A stretch of 64,000 nucleotides of DNA from Montifringilla adamsi (taxonomy: Eukaryota > Chordata > Aves > Passeriformes > Passeridae). The notes under the pieces were generated by a model. It saw only the letters and a program-made list of their open reading frames with translations. It did not search any database and was not told the DNA's origin. Made by a program: the position numbers and the translations under genes. Of the stretch, positions 53,100 to 62,870 are shown one piece after another (the first letter of the stretch is position 1; the number at the start of each line of letters is the position of its first letter). The stretch is taken from the NCBI GenBank assembly GCA_017590115.1, contig JAGGNK010015114.1:1743307-1807306 (forward strand), given 5' to 3'.

Positions 53100-53280
53100 G
53101 CAACATTTTAGACATACGGTATATATGAACGTGTATATAGATACACATGTAAAATATATATTCATAGCTGCTTTAATATTTATTTATTTCTTATTAACAT
53201 ATTAAGGTATATGTCAGTATATAAATAAATATGTCATTAAATAAATAAGTAAATATGTAAGTATATAATAGTTGTATAAA
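53100..53280. repeat. AT-rich low-complexity stretch
   Basis: Repeated words such as ATATAT, AAATAAATA and TATTTATTTA dominate, for example AATAAATAAGTAAATATGTA near 53235-53255. It directly abuts the LTR that begins near 53285. It is simple sequence with no coding signal. Confidence 0.65.
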
Positions 53281-53284
53281 AAGC

Positions 53285-53695
53285 TGTTGTCCTGTTTTAA
53301 CCCAACTGGCAACTGAGTACAATGCAGCTGCTTGGTCACCTACTCCTGGAACTGGAAAAAAAGGAAACCTCATGGGTTGCTATAAAAAGTTTAATAATTT
53401 AAATATAATAGTAGTAGTAGTAGTACTAACATTGATGCTGAAAGACAGGGGGAGAGAGGACTGAGACCAGAGGGAAAGAAGTGATGCCCAGCACAATTTC
53501 CCAGCATGTGCTGACCGATGCCCAGCCTGTCCCTGAACAGCAATCAGCCCTTTCCAGGTGAGTCCCCATGCTGGCCATGACACTCCATGGAACTGGTATG
53601 GAAGAACCTTCGGCAAGGTCACATCACTGTCCTGGCCGTGCTCCCCCTGCACTGCTCACTGGCAGAGGGTGGGAGACTGAAAGGTCCTTGTGTGC
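53285..53695 (-). mobile_element. ERVL-type LTR, truncated (antisense)
   Basis: Read on +, the landmarks in order are TGTTTTAACCCAACTGGCAA, CTGAGTACAATGCAGCTGCT, CATGGGTTGCTATAAAAAGT, TTTAATAATTTAAATA, TGCTGACCGATGCCCAGCCT, GTCCCTGAACAGCAATCAGC and GTCCTGGCCGTGCTCC. I recognise this order as the antisense of a widespread avian ERV LTR, probably of the ERVL group. The (TAG)5 microsatellite near 53409-53424 sits where the family usually has an ATA-rich run. The match fades after about 53695, so the LTR's own 5' part appears lost. No internal viral genes are present. Confidence 0.75.
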
Positions 53696-54133
53696 CACCT
53701 TCCTTCCCACTCTTAATCCAGCAGAGCACGGAGCCAGCCACTGTGGAGAGCATGAACTCTGTGCCAGGCAAAGCCAGGCCAGCTGTGCAGGCAGCAGTGC
53801 AGAGGTGCAGGCTTGTCCTCTCCTGACTGACCTGGGTAAATTACCCAGCAGCAATGCAGCTGCTCCACATGAGCTGTGGGAACACAGGATGGAGGCACTG
53901 GCACAGAGCTCTGCTGCTCTGGGCAGGTGCTTGGTCTCAGCACTAGCTTAGGAAGGACAGACTTGTCTGGCTCCAGAATGGTTTGTTCTCCACCCTCTGC
54001 AGAGTTACAGAATCCATGCTTGTGCTGTACCTTCCTTCTCTGCTCCCTACCCCTAACACTGGCTGTTTTCGCCTCTGCAAATCTGCAGCTTGAAGGTGAT
54101 TTTTGGTTTTGCATTTAATTTTTATTTATAGTT

Positions 54134-54513
54134 TGTTGTGATGAACTCTCTGTGTGTGGAGACACAAGGCTTGACTCCATTTCAGAAGGCTGATTTATTA
54201 TGTTATATATTATATTAAAATACTACATTAAAACTATACTAAAAGAACAGAGAGAACAGAAAGATCGGAAGGCTACAAAGAACAAGAATAGAATAGAATG
54301 CATAACAAAACCCTGTGACTGCTCACAGCCTTGGCACAGGTGGCTGTGATTGGTCATCAATTGAAAACAATCCACATGGAGCAATGGAAGATGCACCTGT
54401 TGCATTCCACAGCAGCACATAGTTACTGTTTACATTTATTTCCTGAGGCCCCCAGCTCCTCAGGAGGGAAAAAAATCTTAGGAAAGGATTTTTAATAAAA
54501 TATCATAGCTACA
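54134..54513 (-). mobile_element. Solo LTR of an endogenous retrovirus with 6-bp target duplication (antisense)
   Basis: The 380-base element starts TGTTGTGATG and ends ATAGCTACA on +, the TG...CA ends expected of an LTR. It is flanked by perfect 6-bp direct repeats ATAGTT at 54128-54133 and 54514-54519. Inside, TTTATT at 54194-54199 is AATAAA on the minus strand, which sets orientation. Landmarks such as TTCAGAAGGCTGATTTATTA, CACCTGTTGCATTCCACAGC and CTGAGGCCCCCAGCTCCTCA match a common passerine LTR. A 6-bp duplication is typical of class II (ERVK-like) integration, but family assignment needs a library search. No internal viral genes remain, as expected after LTR-LTR recombination. Confidence 0.88.
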
Positions 54514-56365
54514 ATAGTTCGTTTAAGTAACTCTTATGAGTTACTTATCACCATGAAATGCCAAGTGTTAGAGCTGGAAGGTGTGCTTTATTTCTGTTGA
54601 ATTTTTAGATCATCAGATGGTTCAACCTCCCACCAGAAGAGCCCAGCAGGAGCAGGGTAACTCAGCAGCCTGCCTAGGGGAGCTGCAGTGGCACATGAGC
54701 ACCCCTGCAGCCTCCTCACCAGGCTGGCTGGGTGTCCTTAGGGCTGTACAACACCAGCAGAGGAGCACAGGTGTCACGCCTGGAGCATTTCTTCCTTTGT
54801 TGCTGAATTTCAGGTCCAGGACAGCACAGGACAGTCACTGTTTCCACACCCTCACATGCCTTCTCTTTTCCCTTCACTTTTTATTTTCATATTCAGTGCT
54901 TGCTTTCCTACTGTCTAGGAAACAACACCAGTCTGTTAGTGGTTGTTAGGTGTCTTTCTGAATGCCAGATAACAAAGAATTTCTATTTTGCATCTATACA
55001 GTTGTGATCAGATTTGTAGAAAAAATAGGTAAAATGTCTGAATTTCCCAATTCCTGATCTTGACACATTTCCTTCCAGCACTGGGCAACAGCTGCTTTCA
55101 AGATTTTATCTATTACAGATTAAAATTCAAACCTGTCACTGATAACACTGCAGAAAGCGATGAGATAGCAAAGCCAAAGAGGAGTAAGAGTCATAAATTC
55201 TTGCTGGTTTTAGGACAGGGAATCCACTCTCACTGAAATATTATTCCTTCTATGAAAGAAAGATTTCAGCTGTATTAGTACAATGACTCCAGACTAGAAA
55301 TATGAGCAAATCAGTGTGAGGAGAAAGTATTCCTGAACCACTAGTGGTGATAATTCGTGTGTCCCTTCAGAGCTGCTAGGAGGTGTAATGACATAATTCA
55401 GGTTATTGTAACCCATTTACTGTGTTCACTCCAGCTCCTTGCCTTTGTCCTCGCTCACAGCTGGCACCTGGGAGCCACCTGACCCCTGGGATTTGTTCTG
55501 TGCATCTGAAGGTCACTCCTTACTTACAGGTGTTGCTTGGATTTTAGATGCAGTTTTACATTACATTGTATGCATTAAAACAAGAAAAATCCAAACACAA
55601 ATCAAAAGATGAACCAAGGCAGCCCTTTCAGTTATGGTGAACACAATTGCAAGTATTGCTAGATAGGTGTGTCAAATTTAGTAAAAAAGAGAATCTTGCT
55701 TTATTTCTCCTATTACAGATGTTTAGTACTCTCATTCCTTGCATGGCTATAGAGCTTTTAACTTCTGTTAAAAGAAGGTTTAAAATCCTTTTTTTGGCTG
55801 TGCAAAGTTATCCTTTAACTTAGAAAGCTCTTTTCTCATTGTGGTGGTGTTTTTTTAATCTCAAAGGTATTTTCAAATTCCATTTCTCAGCTGTTGTTTT
55901 GCTAGGTTTCCTATGCCCTGCACTCTTGGGGTCTTAAAATAAAATAAACTTTACATTCCTCTGGGCTACCAAATAACTGTGCTTTGAATTTGGGCCAAAC
56001 AGGATAAGCCATTCAGGAATTTGGTACCCAGAGTCAAACGTAAGTGCCAGTAGTGCTTTCCTGAGCAGCACTGGGACTTTTTAGTGGAGTATTTCACATG
56101 TTGTCTTTTACTAACAACTAAATTCTGTAGCATTTCTATTACGTAAAAAAAAGGATCTGTATGATTTTTATAGCTCCCTGTTGCTGTGTTTGAAGGGAAG
56201 GCATACAGTGTGGTACAATTAGCAGAACTCAGCTGTATTTCAGTCCACAGTCACAAGCACTTCCAGGATGGCTCAGAGTAACAAGGGTGCAAATCCTCAC
56301 AGCATCAACAGCAACCTATGCACATGAATCACAAGTGCATTATAAATTCATTCTCAGGAGACGTT

Positions 56366-56417
56366 CCCTTTTGTCAGAAAATTTTTGTTCTTTGTCCCTT
56401 CTGTCAGAAAATTTTTG
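56366..56417. repeat. Short direct repeat, 22 bases twice
   Basis: CCCTTTTGTCAGAAAATTTTTG (56366-56387 on +, split here as CCCTT plus TTGTCAGAAAATTTTTG) recurs at 56396-56417 with one T-to-C change. The spacing is 30 bases. It looks like a small local duplication with no evident function. Confidence 0.7.
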
Positions 56418-59400
56418 CTGCTTAATGTGACCTGGAAGCCCTAAGATAATGAAGGCAGTGAATATCTCACCCTGGATTGATGAAATACGCTGAAGAGCGA
56501 GGTCTGCATTAAGAGCCTCCTCTGTGTTGCACCCATGAGGCCCCCAGTCAGGCAGGCCCTGGCTGGGGTCATTTGGAATGCTGCTTGTCAGAACTAATTA
56601 CAGTGGTCAGTAACACACTCTGTAATCCCTTTGGGTGACAGAACCCCACTGGTGGAGCAGCAAAGCTGCCTCCTGTCTGTGCCCAGCACACATTTATAGT
56701 AGGTGCTATAGTAGTGTGATTATCCCCAGTGTTGATCCCCATGAAGACAGATTTGGATTCTGTAGAGAAATGCTCTGGCCTTTGTTAGCAAGCGGATGAA
56801 GTGAGAACAAAGCAAACTCCCAGTGGTCTGTGGGCAGGAGCTCCTGTGCAACTGCTGTGCCACTGGCTTTCTCACTTGCATGGTGAGTGCTGGTTTCAGT
56901 CTGGTTTTAGTCACTACATTATTTTAATTTCTCACATTGTTTGGATGTTCTGGTGGATATTCTGTTGGGTAAAATACCACTGCATCTTTGGGATGCAGGT
57001 CAGTTCTGATGCTGCTCTTACAGAAAGCCCTTGTTAGCAACGGCCGCTGCCCGTGGGATGTGTGAGGAAAAACCTCTCAGAATCTGATGGGCTCTCCAGT
57101 CAGGAATGTGCAGCAGTAAACTGGTAACCATCATACCTGTGGGATGGTGAAACTCAGAATGTATTGATTGTCCTTCTATTGCAGCCTGGAGTTTGGTTTT
57201 GCTGGTGAGCAAGTGCTGCTTGTACCAGCTGCCTCTGAGCAATAGGTAGATGATTCCTTCTGCAGTGTCCCCCCTGCAGAACATTTGTTCCTAACATCTG
57301 CTGATGGCTGATCTGACGTGCTACAAGGCATGAGGTTTAGTTTTCTGGCTGGCCCAACCCTCTGCTGCAGTGCTGTGGCCAGAGCTCAGGCACAGATGCT
57401 CTGGTCCCTGCTGCTACCAGGAGGTGTCACTGGGTATTGACACAGCTCGGGAGAGCGTGGCCTGACTTCCATGGTGCTCCCAGCCTCCAGCAGCCATGCC
57501 AGAATTTACATAACCAAAAATATTTTTGATCCACTTGACATGGGAAATAGTCCTTGATACTTTTAATTTGTTTGTCCAGTAATTTCTTTTACTTAGGTAA
57601 AATTTTAATATAACCATTCTGTAACACAGATTTCTGCAATTGAACAACCCCGTGTTAAAAACCATTTCCTTTGTTTTGTGCTCCTGGGAGTCACTTTTAA
57701 TGGCCCCTGGGGTCTGTAATGGAGGAAGAATAGCAGGATTCAGAACAATCTTCCTCTTTCCATCTGGGCCTTGGCTGGGCCAGTGCAGGGCAAGGGTGCA
57801 CTGTGTCTACTTGGGTAGTGCAGCTGTGGATATGCCACAGCCTTGTAGAGTTGCATTAATTATATTTCAGAAGAATTTTCTTATCCAATGCCCTGCATTT
57901 TCTTTTCTGAATGCTTCCGACACTGAAAATGTTTCCACAGAACCTCATGGTCTTGTTTTTGAGTGCAGTTTCCTGGCCTTTGATGTGTGTCATCTGTAGC
58001 ATTCCTAAAATGGTACACATTTCTTCTGCATTGCTGAGGGAGGGAGACAGTACCTGTGAGGAGCCTGACACTATAATATACAAGAGTACTATATAATAAT
58101 CATTCCTGTCTCTGAACTTCTGAAATTGGTATTGTCACTGTTTGAAGTGGATACTGGCACCCTATACTCCTTTCTCTTGAATTTTTCTGGCCAGAGGGAT
58201 AAAATCAAAATGTAACTAAGGAAAGAAAAAAAAAAAAGGAGGAAGAATGTCATTCCAGGAATACACACCATCTTGGTATAATGAGTTGTGATGTTCTAAG
58301 GGATTGTATTGTACTTTACTTGAAGTATAATTTTTTATTAATTAAATTAAACAAACAGTGGGTATTCCAGCTTTCTAAACACTGAGATACTATTATATAA
58401 ATACTGATTTGGGCAGTCCTTAATGCAGTGCTTAAGAAGGGAAAAATAAAAACATATTTTAGGGCAGTTTGCCATCACATAGAAAGAGGACATGTCAAGG
58501 AAATGTTCTGGTTTTGTTGTAAACTGTGCCCAAATACAGGAAACAATAATGGATGTAGCAGAAGGCGAGGTAAGGACTGATGTTAAGTCGTATTAATGAA
58601 CTTAACATTGTACACTCTGACCTTCCTTGTTTACTGTTACCTTTTGCTAAGTCTAAAACATAAACTTGCTATTATTGCATATCCATGGAGAACAGCATTG
58701 TCACACCAGCCCTTTGAACATGTACTATTGCTTCAGCAAAGCCAGCAGCTGAAATACTTTTGGAGTTAAGTAGAATTGGTGCTTTTTTAGGCTCCTGGTG
58801 GGTTTTGGATTTAAATCCACTGACCACAATTCAATAAAACCACAGGTGATTGTTGACAGTGTGCAGTTGGTGAGGATGTATCTTTGCTTTTCCAGCATGC
58901 AAAGCTGAACAGTTTCCTGTCAAAAGGAAGGGGCTGTATTTATCATGTGTGTACCACACCCAGGCTAACACCATGTCTGCAAACCTGCAGGGATCTCATG
59001 CTTATTTATCACTTTTACTCTTTCCAGCTGTGGGAGCACTACAGGGGCTCACCATTCACCTTAAGATCCCTTTATTCTGCCAGAGCAATGAGAATCAGCC
59101 TTAGAAAAAATTCATACCCAGCCTTTCATGGCTGGCCTGGTACCCACAGAGCAACATTGCACTCCAAGTACTCCATGTATTTTGGGAAAAAATTAGGTTA
59201 CAGCAATCCTATTTTTATTTCTATAATATAAATCTGTATTGTTAAAAATCTTGACAATTTTTATTGTGACTTTTCCATAAGACATTCTAATTTTGCTGTT
59301 CCCACAGCTAGAGAAGACCTGCAGACTGAGTTCAATACAGTCTGGATGGAACACAAAAAAACCCCATAGATCACATTACAAGCTAAAGCATAACATATAG

Positions 59401-59797
59401 ATGTTAATATGTCTCTGCATGTATGGTTACGTAGCCCACAAAATCTGTTTGGATTGCCCTCATCACTGTTAACAAAGGTATTTTCTTAGAGATCATCTAA
59501 GGACTGGAAGTAATTACTCTATACACTAAAGATATGTTTAGAAATACTGCTAAGGCAAGCACAGCAGTGTTAAATGCAGAGTGCATATGGGGAATCTTAG
59601 GCTTCATCTGAGCTTCCAACTATGGTATTAAAAAGCTTCCCAAGGGGAATGAACTTTGCAGCCTGATAAAACTGCAGTGAAAGCAAGGCTCTAGCAGTCT
59701 GCAACTGGAGTACTCCTCAGTGAAGTTTCAGCGTGATTCCTGAGACATCCTTTTGAATCAGCAGTTACTGAAGTGTTTTATTTATTGTTCTTTTCAG

Positions 59798-59932
59798 TGC
59801 CCAGACCAGTCGTGCAAACAAGATTTACTAGCTTACCTAGAACAGATCAAACTGTACTCCCACCAGCTCAAGATCTGCAGCCAGGTTAAAGCAGAAATCC
59901 AGAATCTCGGTGGAGAGCTCATCATGTCTGCA
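59798..59932 (+). CDS. CTNNA3: CTNNA3 exon of the actin-binding domain (likely human exon 17, penultimate)
   Basis: This exon has 135 bases, exactly 45 codons, phase 0 at both ends. It follows TTATTGTTCTTTTCAG and ends at the consensus donor GTAAGT. The translation starts CPDQSCKQDLLAYLEQIKLY, continues SHQLKICSQVKAEIQNLGGE and ends LIMSA. CPD-(S/P)-CKQDLLAYL and VKAE-QNLGGEL are invariant in alpha-catenins. EQIK-YSHQLKICSQ and ELIMSA are alpha-T forms; alpha-E has QRIALYCHQLNICS. It forms further helices of the F-actin-binding bundle, about human residues 756-800. The remaining domain part and C-terminal tail (LDSV onward in human) are not found before 64000, so the final exon must lie downstream of the window. 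Confidence 0.97.
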
Positions 59933-60711
59933 GTAAGTAGAAAAGTGGCATCAAGTACTCTGTTGGTCAGACTAGGTGTTACATTTGAGTTGGGCTTTCT
60001 TGTGCTTGCAGCATGTTCCACTGTCACTCCAAATCCTGTTTTCTTTTCTAATACCTGCTTAACAGCGAGAATCTACAGCAGTGACACATAGGACTTCTGG
60101 CATTAAAGGAATAACAATCACCTTTTCTTTTTAAATTCTCACAGCACATTATCACTGTTATTCTGAAGTAGTTTGGTTTGCAGAACTGTAAGGTGCATTA
60201 GCTTACACGTGTGGAATATGCTCATGTGTGTGTCTAAACACAATAAAAACAGTCCAGGGTTGGAGTTCCAGGCCAGAAAAAAATGCTGCAAGACTTTCTA
60301 CAGGTCTACAGAAATAAATAACAGGAAGAGCAAGGTGACTTGATTCCTGAGTGAATTTATTGATTTTGCTTGAACTTGCTTTAAGAGTTATTAGCTCCTT
60401 TACAGCCAAGTATCATTAGCCATGGAAAAGACATTTTGTAGAGAAATGCTCTGTGCTTTTATGGAACTTTTATGCACTTGGCCTCAGCATAGCCATCTAT
60501 AAAATGCCTCCACATTCCCATGTTCTGTGACGTGTTTCTACCTGGAGCACACAGGATTGTGATTTCAAGGTGTAAATCTGCCAAATGGCACCAAAACCAG
60601 GTAAGACACTGGGCACATTCCTACCCTTTACATACTTTGCACTATTTTCAAAGGAACTTCCACTCACATAGTTCAGAATGCTTGCTCTCTGTTATCGCTC
60701 TCTCCCCAGCT

Positions 60712-61857
60712 GTTCCTGTCTGTGTCTGTACCTGTCCCTGGCTATCTGTGTTCATCTGTCTCTGGGTATCCTGATCTGTATCCATCTGTACCTATTTACA
60801 CCCAGTGATACCTGTCTGTATGTCCGTCCATCTGTCTGTTCCTGTCTGTATTAATCTCTACCTGTCTCTGTCTTTATCCACCTATACCTGTCTCAGATTA
60901 CCCATCTCTGTCTATCCCTGTCTGTTCCTGTCCGTACCTACCCCTGCCTATCCACACACCTGCTCTATCTGTCTATCCCTACCTACAGCTCTCTGCATTT
61001 ATCTATACCTGTCTATACTTATCTCTGCCTATCTGTACCTATACCTGTCTGTACTTATGTCTGTATGTCTCTGTCAAACCATACCTATCTCTGCCTGTCT
61101 GCACCTGCTGATACTTACCTGTGCCTTGCATACCTGTCAGTACCTATCTATACCTGGCAATATTTAGCTCTGCCTGTCTTAACCTATCTCTTTCTCTATG
61201 TATCTATATCTATCTACATCTCTCTATATATACACCTCTACCTATGTATGTATCACTAGTCATCTATGCATGTCTCTATCCATCTATACTTACTCTGCCT
61301 GTCAGTACTTGTCACTCTCTGTCCTTATATAGATCTCCCTCTCTGTACCTGTCAATATCTGACAAAATCTCTGTCAAAGATCTGTCTCCAGCACTGCCAA
61401 TATCTCTATCAGAACCCATCAGAATACAGGAGAATTTGCCAAAATGTGTCAGAATCTGCCAAAATCTAACAGAATCAGCTAAAATCGTAGAGAATCTGTC
61501 AGGATCTAACAGAATCTGTCAGGATCTATCTGTACCTGTCTCTACCTGTCAGTGTCTGTGTGTACCTGTCACTACCTCTCCCTGTCAAAAACATCTTTTA
61601 TCTAGATAGTCAATATCTACCTTAATTGACAAAATCTGTCAGCACCTCTCTCTGTCTGTCCATATCTGTCAGCCTGTCTCTCTACCTGTCCATGTCTGTC
61701 TGTACCCACACCTCTCTCTAGAGCTGCCTCTACCTGTGTCAACCTCTCTGTCTCTATCTCTGCCTCTCCCTGTGCCTGTCTAGCACTGTCTCTACCCATC
61801 AATATCTGTACATACCTATTTCTGTCTCTAGGCCTGCCTACCCCTATTTATCCCCTT
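60712..61857 (+). repeat. Pyrimidine-rich degenerate short-word repeat array (CTGT / CTAT / TACC)
   Basis: About 1.1 kb is built from shuffled short words CTGTCTGT, TACCTGTC, CTATCTAT and CTCTGCC, with strong C/T bias on +. It has no fixed period that I can see. A distinct sub-block at about 61425-61530 repeats (A)CAGAATCTG(C/T)C(A) and CAGGATCTA words roughly every 20 bases. Open frames of up to 162 codons (L/Y/C/S-rich on +) come from the composition, not from selection. It looks like an aged microsatellite or minisatellite. Confidence 0.85.
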
Positions 61858-62344
61858 TCACTAAAACTATTATTACATTTTACGTGGTTTATAAATAATC
61901 GGAAATGAGCCTTTGTTGCTGAGGTGAGATTTGAAACACTCATTTCTATAGGATACTTGTGCTGGCTAATTTAAATGGTAATTTAGACACCACGTTTGAA
62001 CCTCTGGAACATACAGTTACATAATTTTAATTGAATGTATAGTTTCTAAAGCCAATACTTGTTTTCACTTGGGCTGCACATTAACAAAGTTTCTCTTCCT
62101 TACCTTTTTCTTTTCACAAGCAGTTCTGTGACCAGTGTGGGTTACAGTAAAGCCAAATGTTGCAACCAAGTTTGGTTCTTGCTATTTCTGCCTCCTGCTG
62201 TAGAATCCTCACATTGTTTTCTTTACCTTTTTTGTTGTGTCACTCCTGTCAACAGTGCATAATCTGTCTGGTCCAAAAATTTTAAGTTCTAAAAATGAAA
62301 TTTAGTATCATTGATAATTCCGAAGAGCTGACTATAGATCCTAA

Positions 62345-62870
62345 CCCTGCTTCAAGGAAGGAGGGTGAGAACTTGTGCTGTGTGCATCCAGAAACTTGAG
62401 AAAGCCAACTGTGTGTTTGTAGCAGTGGGGAGCAAGGCGACCCCTTCTGCAGCTGAAGGAGATCCCTTTATTGCAGAGATCGGCCCCTTTTTGTACCTTT
62501 AATTTTAACCTGACATAACTGAAACCAACCCGACACTTAACAGAAGAACGGCACCCATTGGCTGGCTCAGCTGCCATCCAATCAGCTTCCTGCTCGTAGT
62601 CTGCCCACGCATCCCGCCATCCAATCAGCTTCCTGCTCCTACTCTGCCCACGCTTCCTACCGTCCAATCATCTTCCCGCTCATGCGCTGCTGCAGCCAAT
62701 CACAGTCTTGCTCCCCGCTGCCCGTGTCCCCTGAGCCGCTCCCCGGCGCGGCCTGCAGTGTGCGCTGTCCTGGCGCCGTGCTGAGCGCGGGCCGGAGCCC
62801 TGCGGTCATTCCTGCCCCCGGGCAGCAAACAGGCACGCACGTGCCTCCTTTGGGAGCCACTGGAAATGAA
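62345..62870 (-). mobile_element. LTR-like promoter block with CCAAT array (antisense)
   Basis: On the minus strand the order is: a GC- and CpG-rich stretch (about 62830-62700); ATTGG boxes (CCAAT on +) at 62696-62700, 62664-62668, 62621-62625 and 62578-62582; a CCAAT at 62557-62561 (ATTGG on +); a TTAAAATTAAAGG TATA-like stretch near 62497-62510; GTACAAAAAGGGGCCGATC; and AATAAA (TTTATT on +, 62467-62472). This order of upstream repeats, TATA-like box, short R-like part and poly(A) signal is that of a retroviral LTR. Boundaries are not fixed; I found no clear target duplication. The alternative is a cellular CpG promoter pointing left. Confidence 0.55.
62574..62690. repeat. 43-bp tandem repeat carrying CCAAT boxes
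   Basis: The unit beginning CCATCCAATCAGCTTCCTGC and containing CTGCCCACGC occurs at 62574-62616 and 62617-62659, with a partial, diverged third copy from 62660. The CCAAT boxes of the three copies are exactly 43 bases apart (62578, 62621, 62664). CCAAT is the NF-Y binding core, and tandem arrays of it are known from some LTR upstream regions. Confidence 0.8.

Larger units (their letters stand above)
52854..59797 (+). other. CTNNA3: CTNNA3 intron (6.9 kb)
   Basis: Phase 0 intron with donor GTGAGC and acceptor TTTATTGTTCTTTTCAG. Its first 1.7 kb holds an AT-rich stretch (about 53100-53280) and two minus-strand LTRs (about 53285-53695 and 54134-54513). A short direct repeat lies at 56366-56417. 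From about 56420 to 59797 I see no recognisable element; the open frames there are chance frames. Confidence 0.9.

Noticed and set aside
16030..59932. Assignment to CTNNA1 or CTNNA2
   Set aside because: ELEDVSDLEEE, GKTDRAKMTQLPEAEKEKIA, SESGSRMDVLAR and YSHQLKICSQ are alpha-T forms and differ from the alpha-E and alpha-N versions at the same places.
60805..61609. Open frames of 120-162 codons rich in L, Y, C and S
   Set aside because: They are translations of pyrimidine-rich repeats. The apparent hydrophobic pattern follows from CTN/TAY/TGY codons, not selection.
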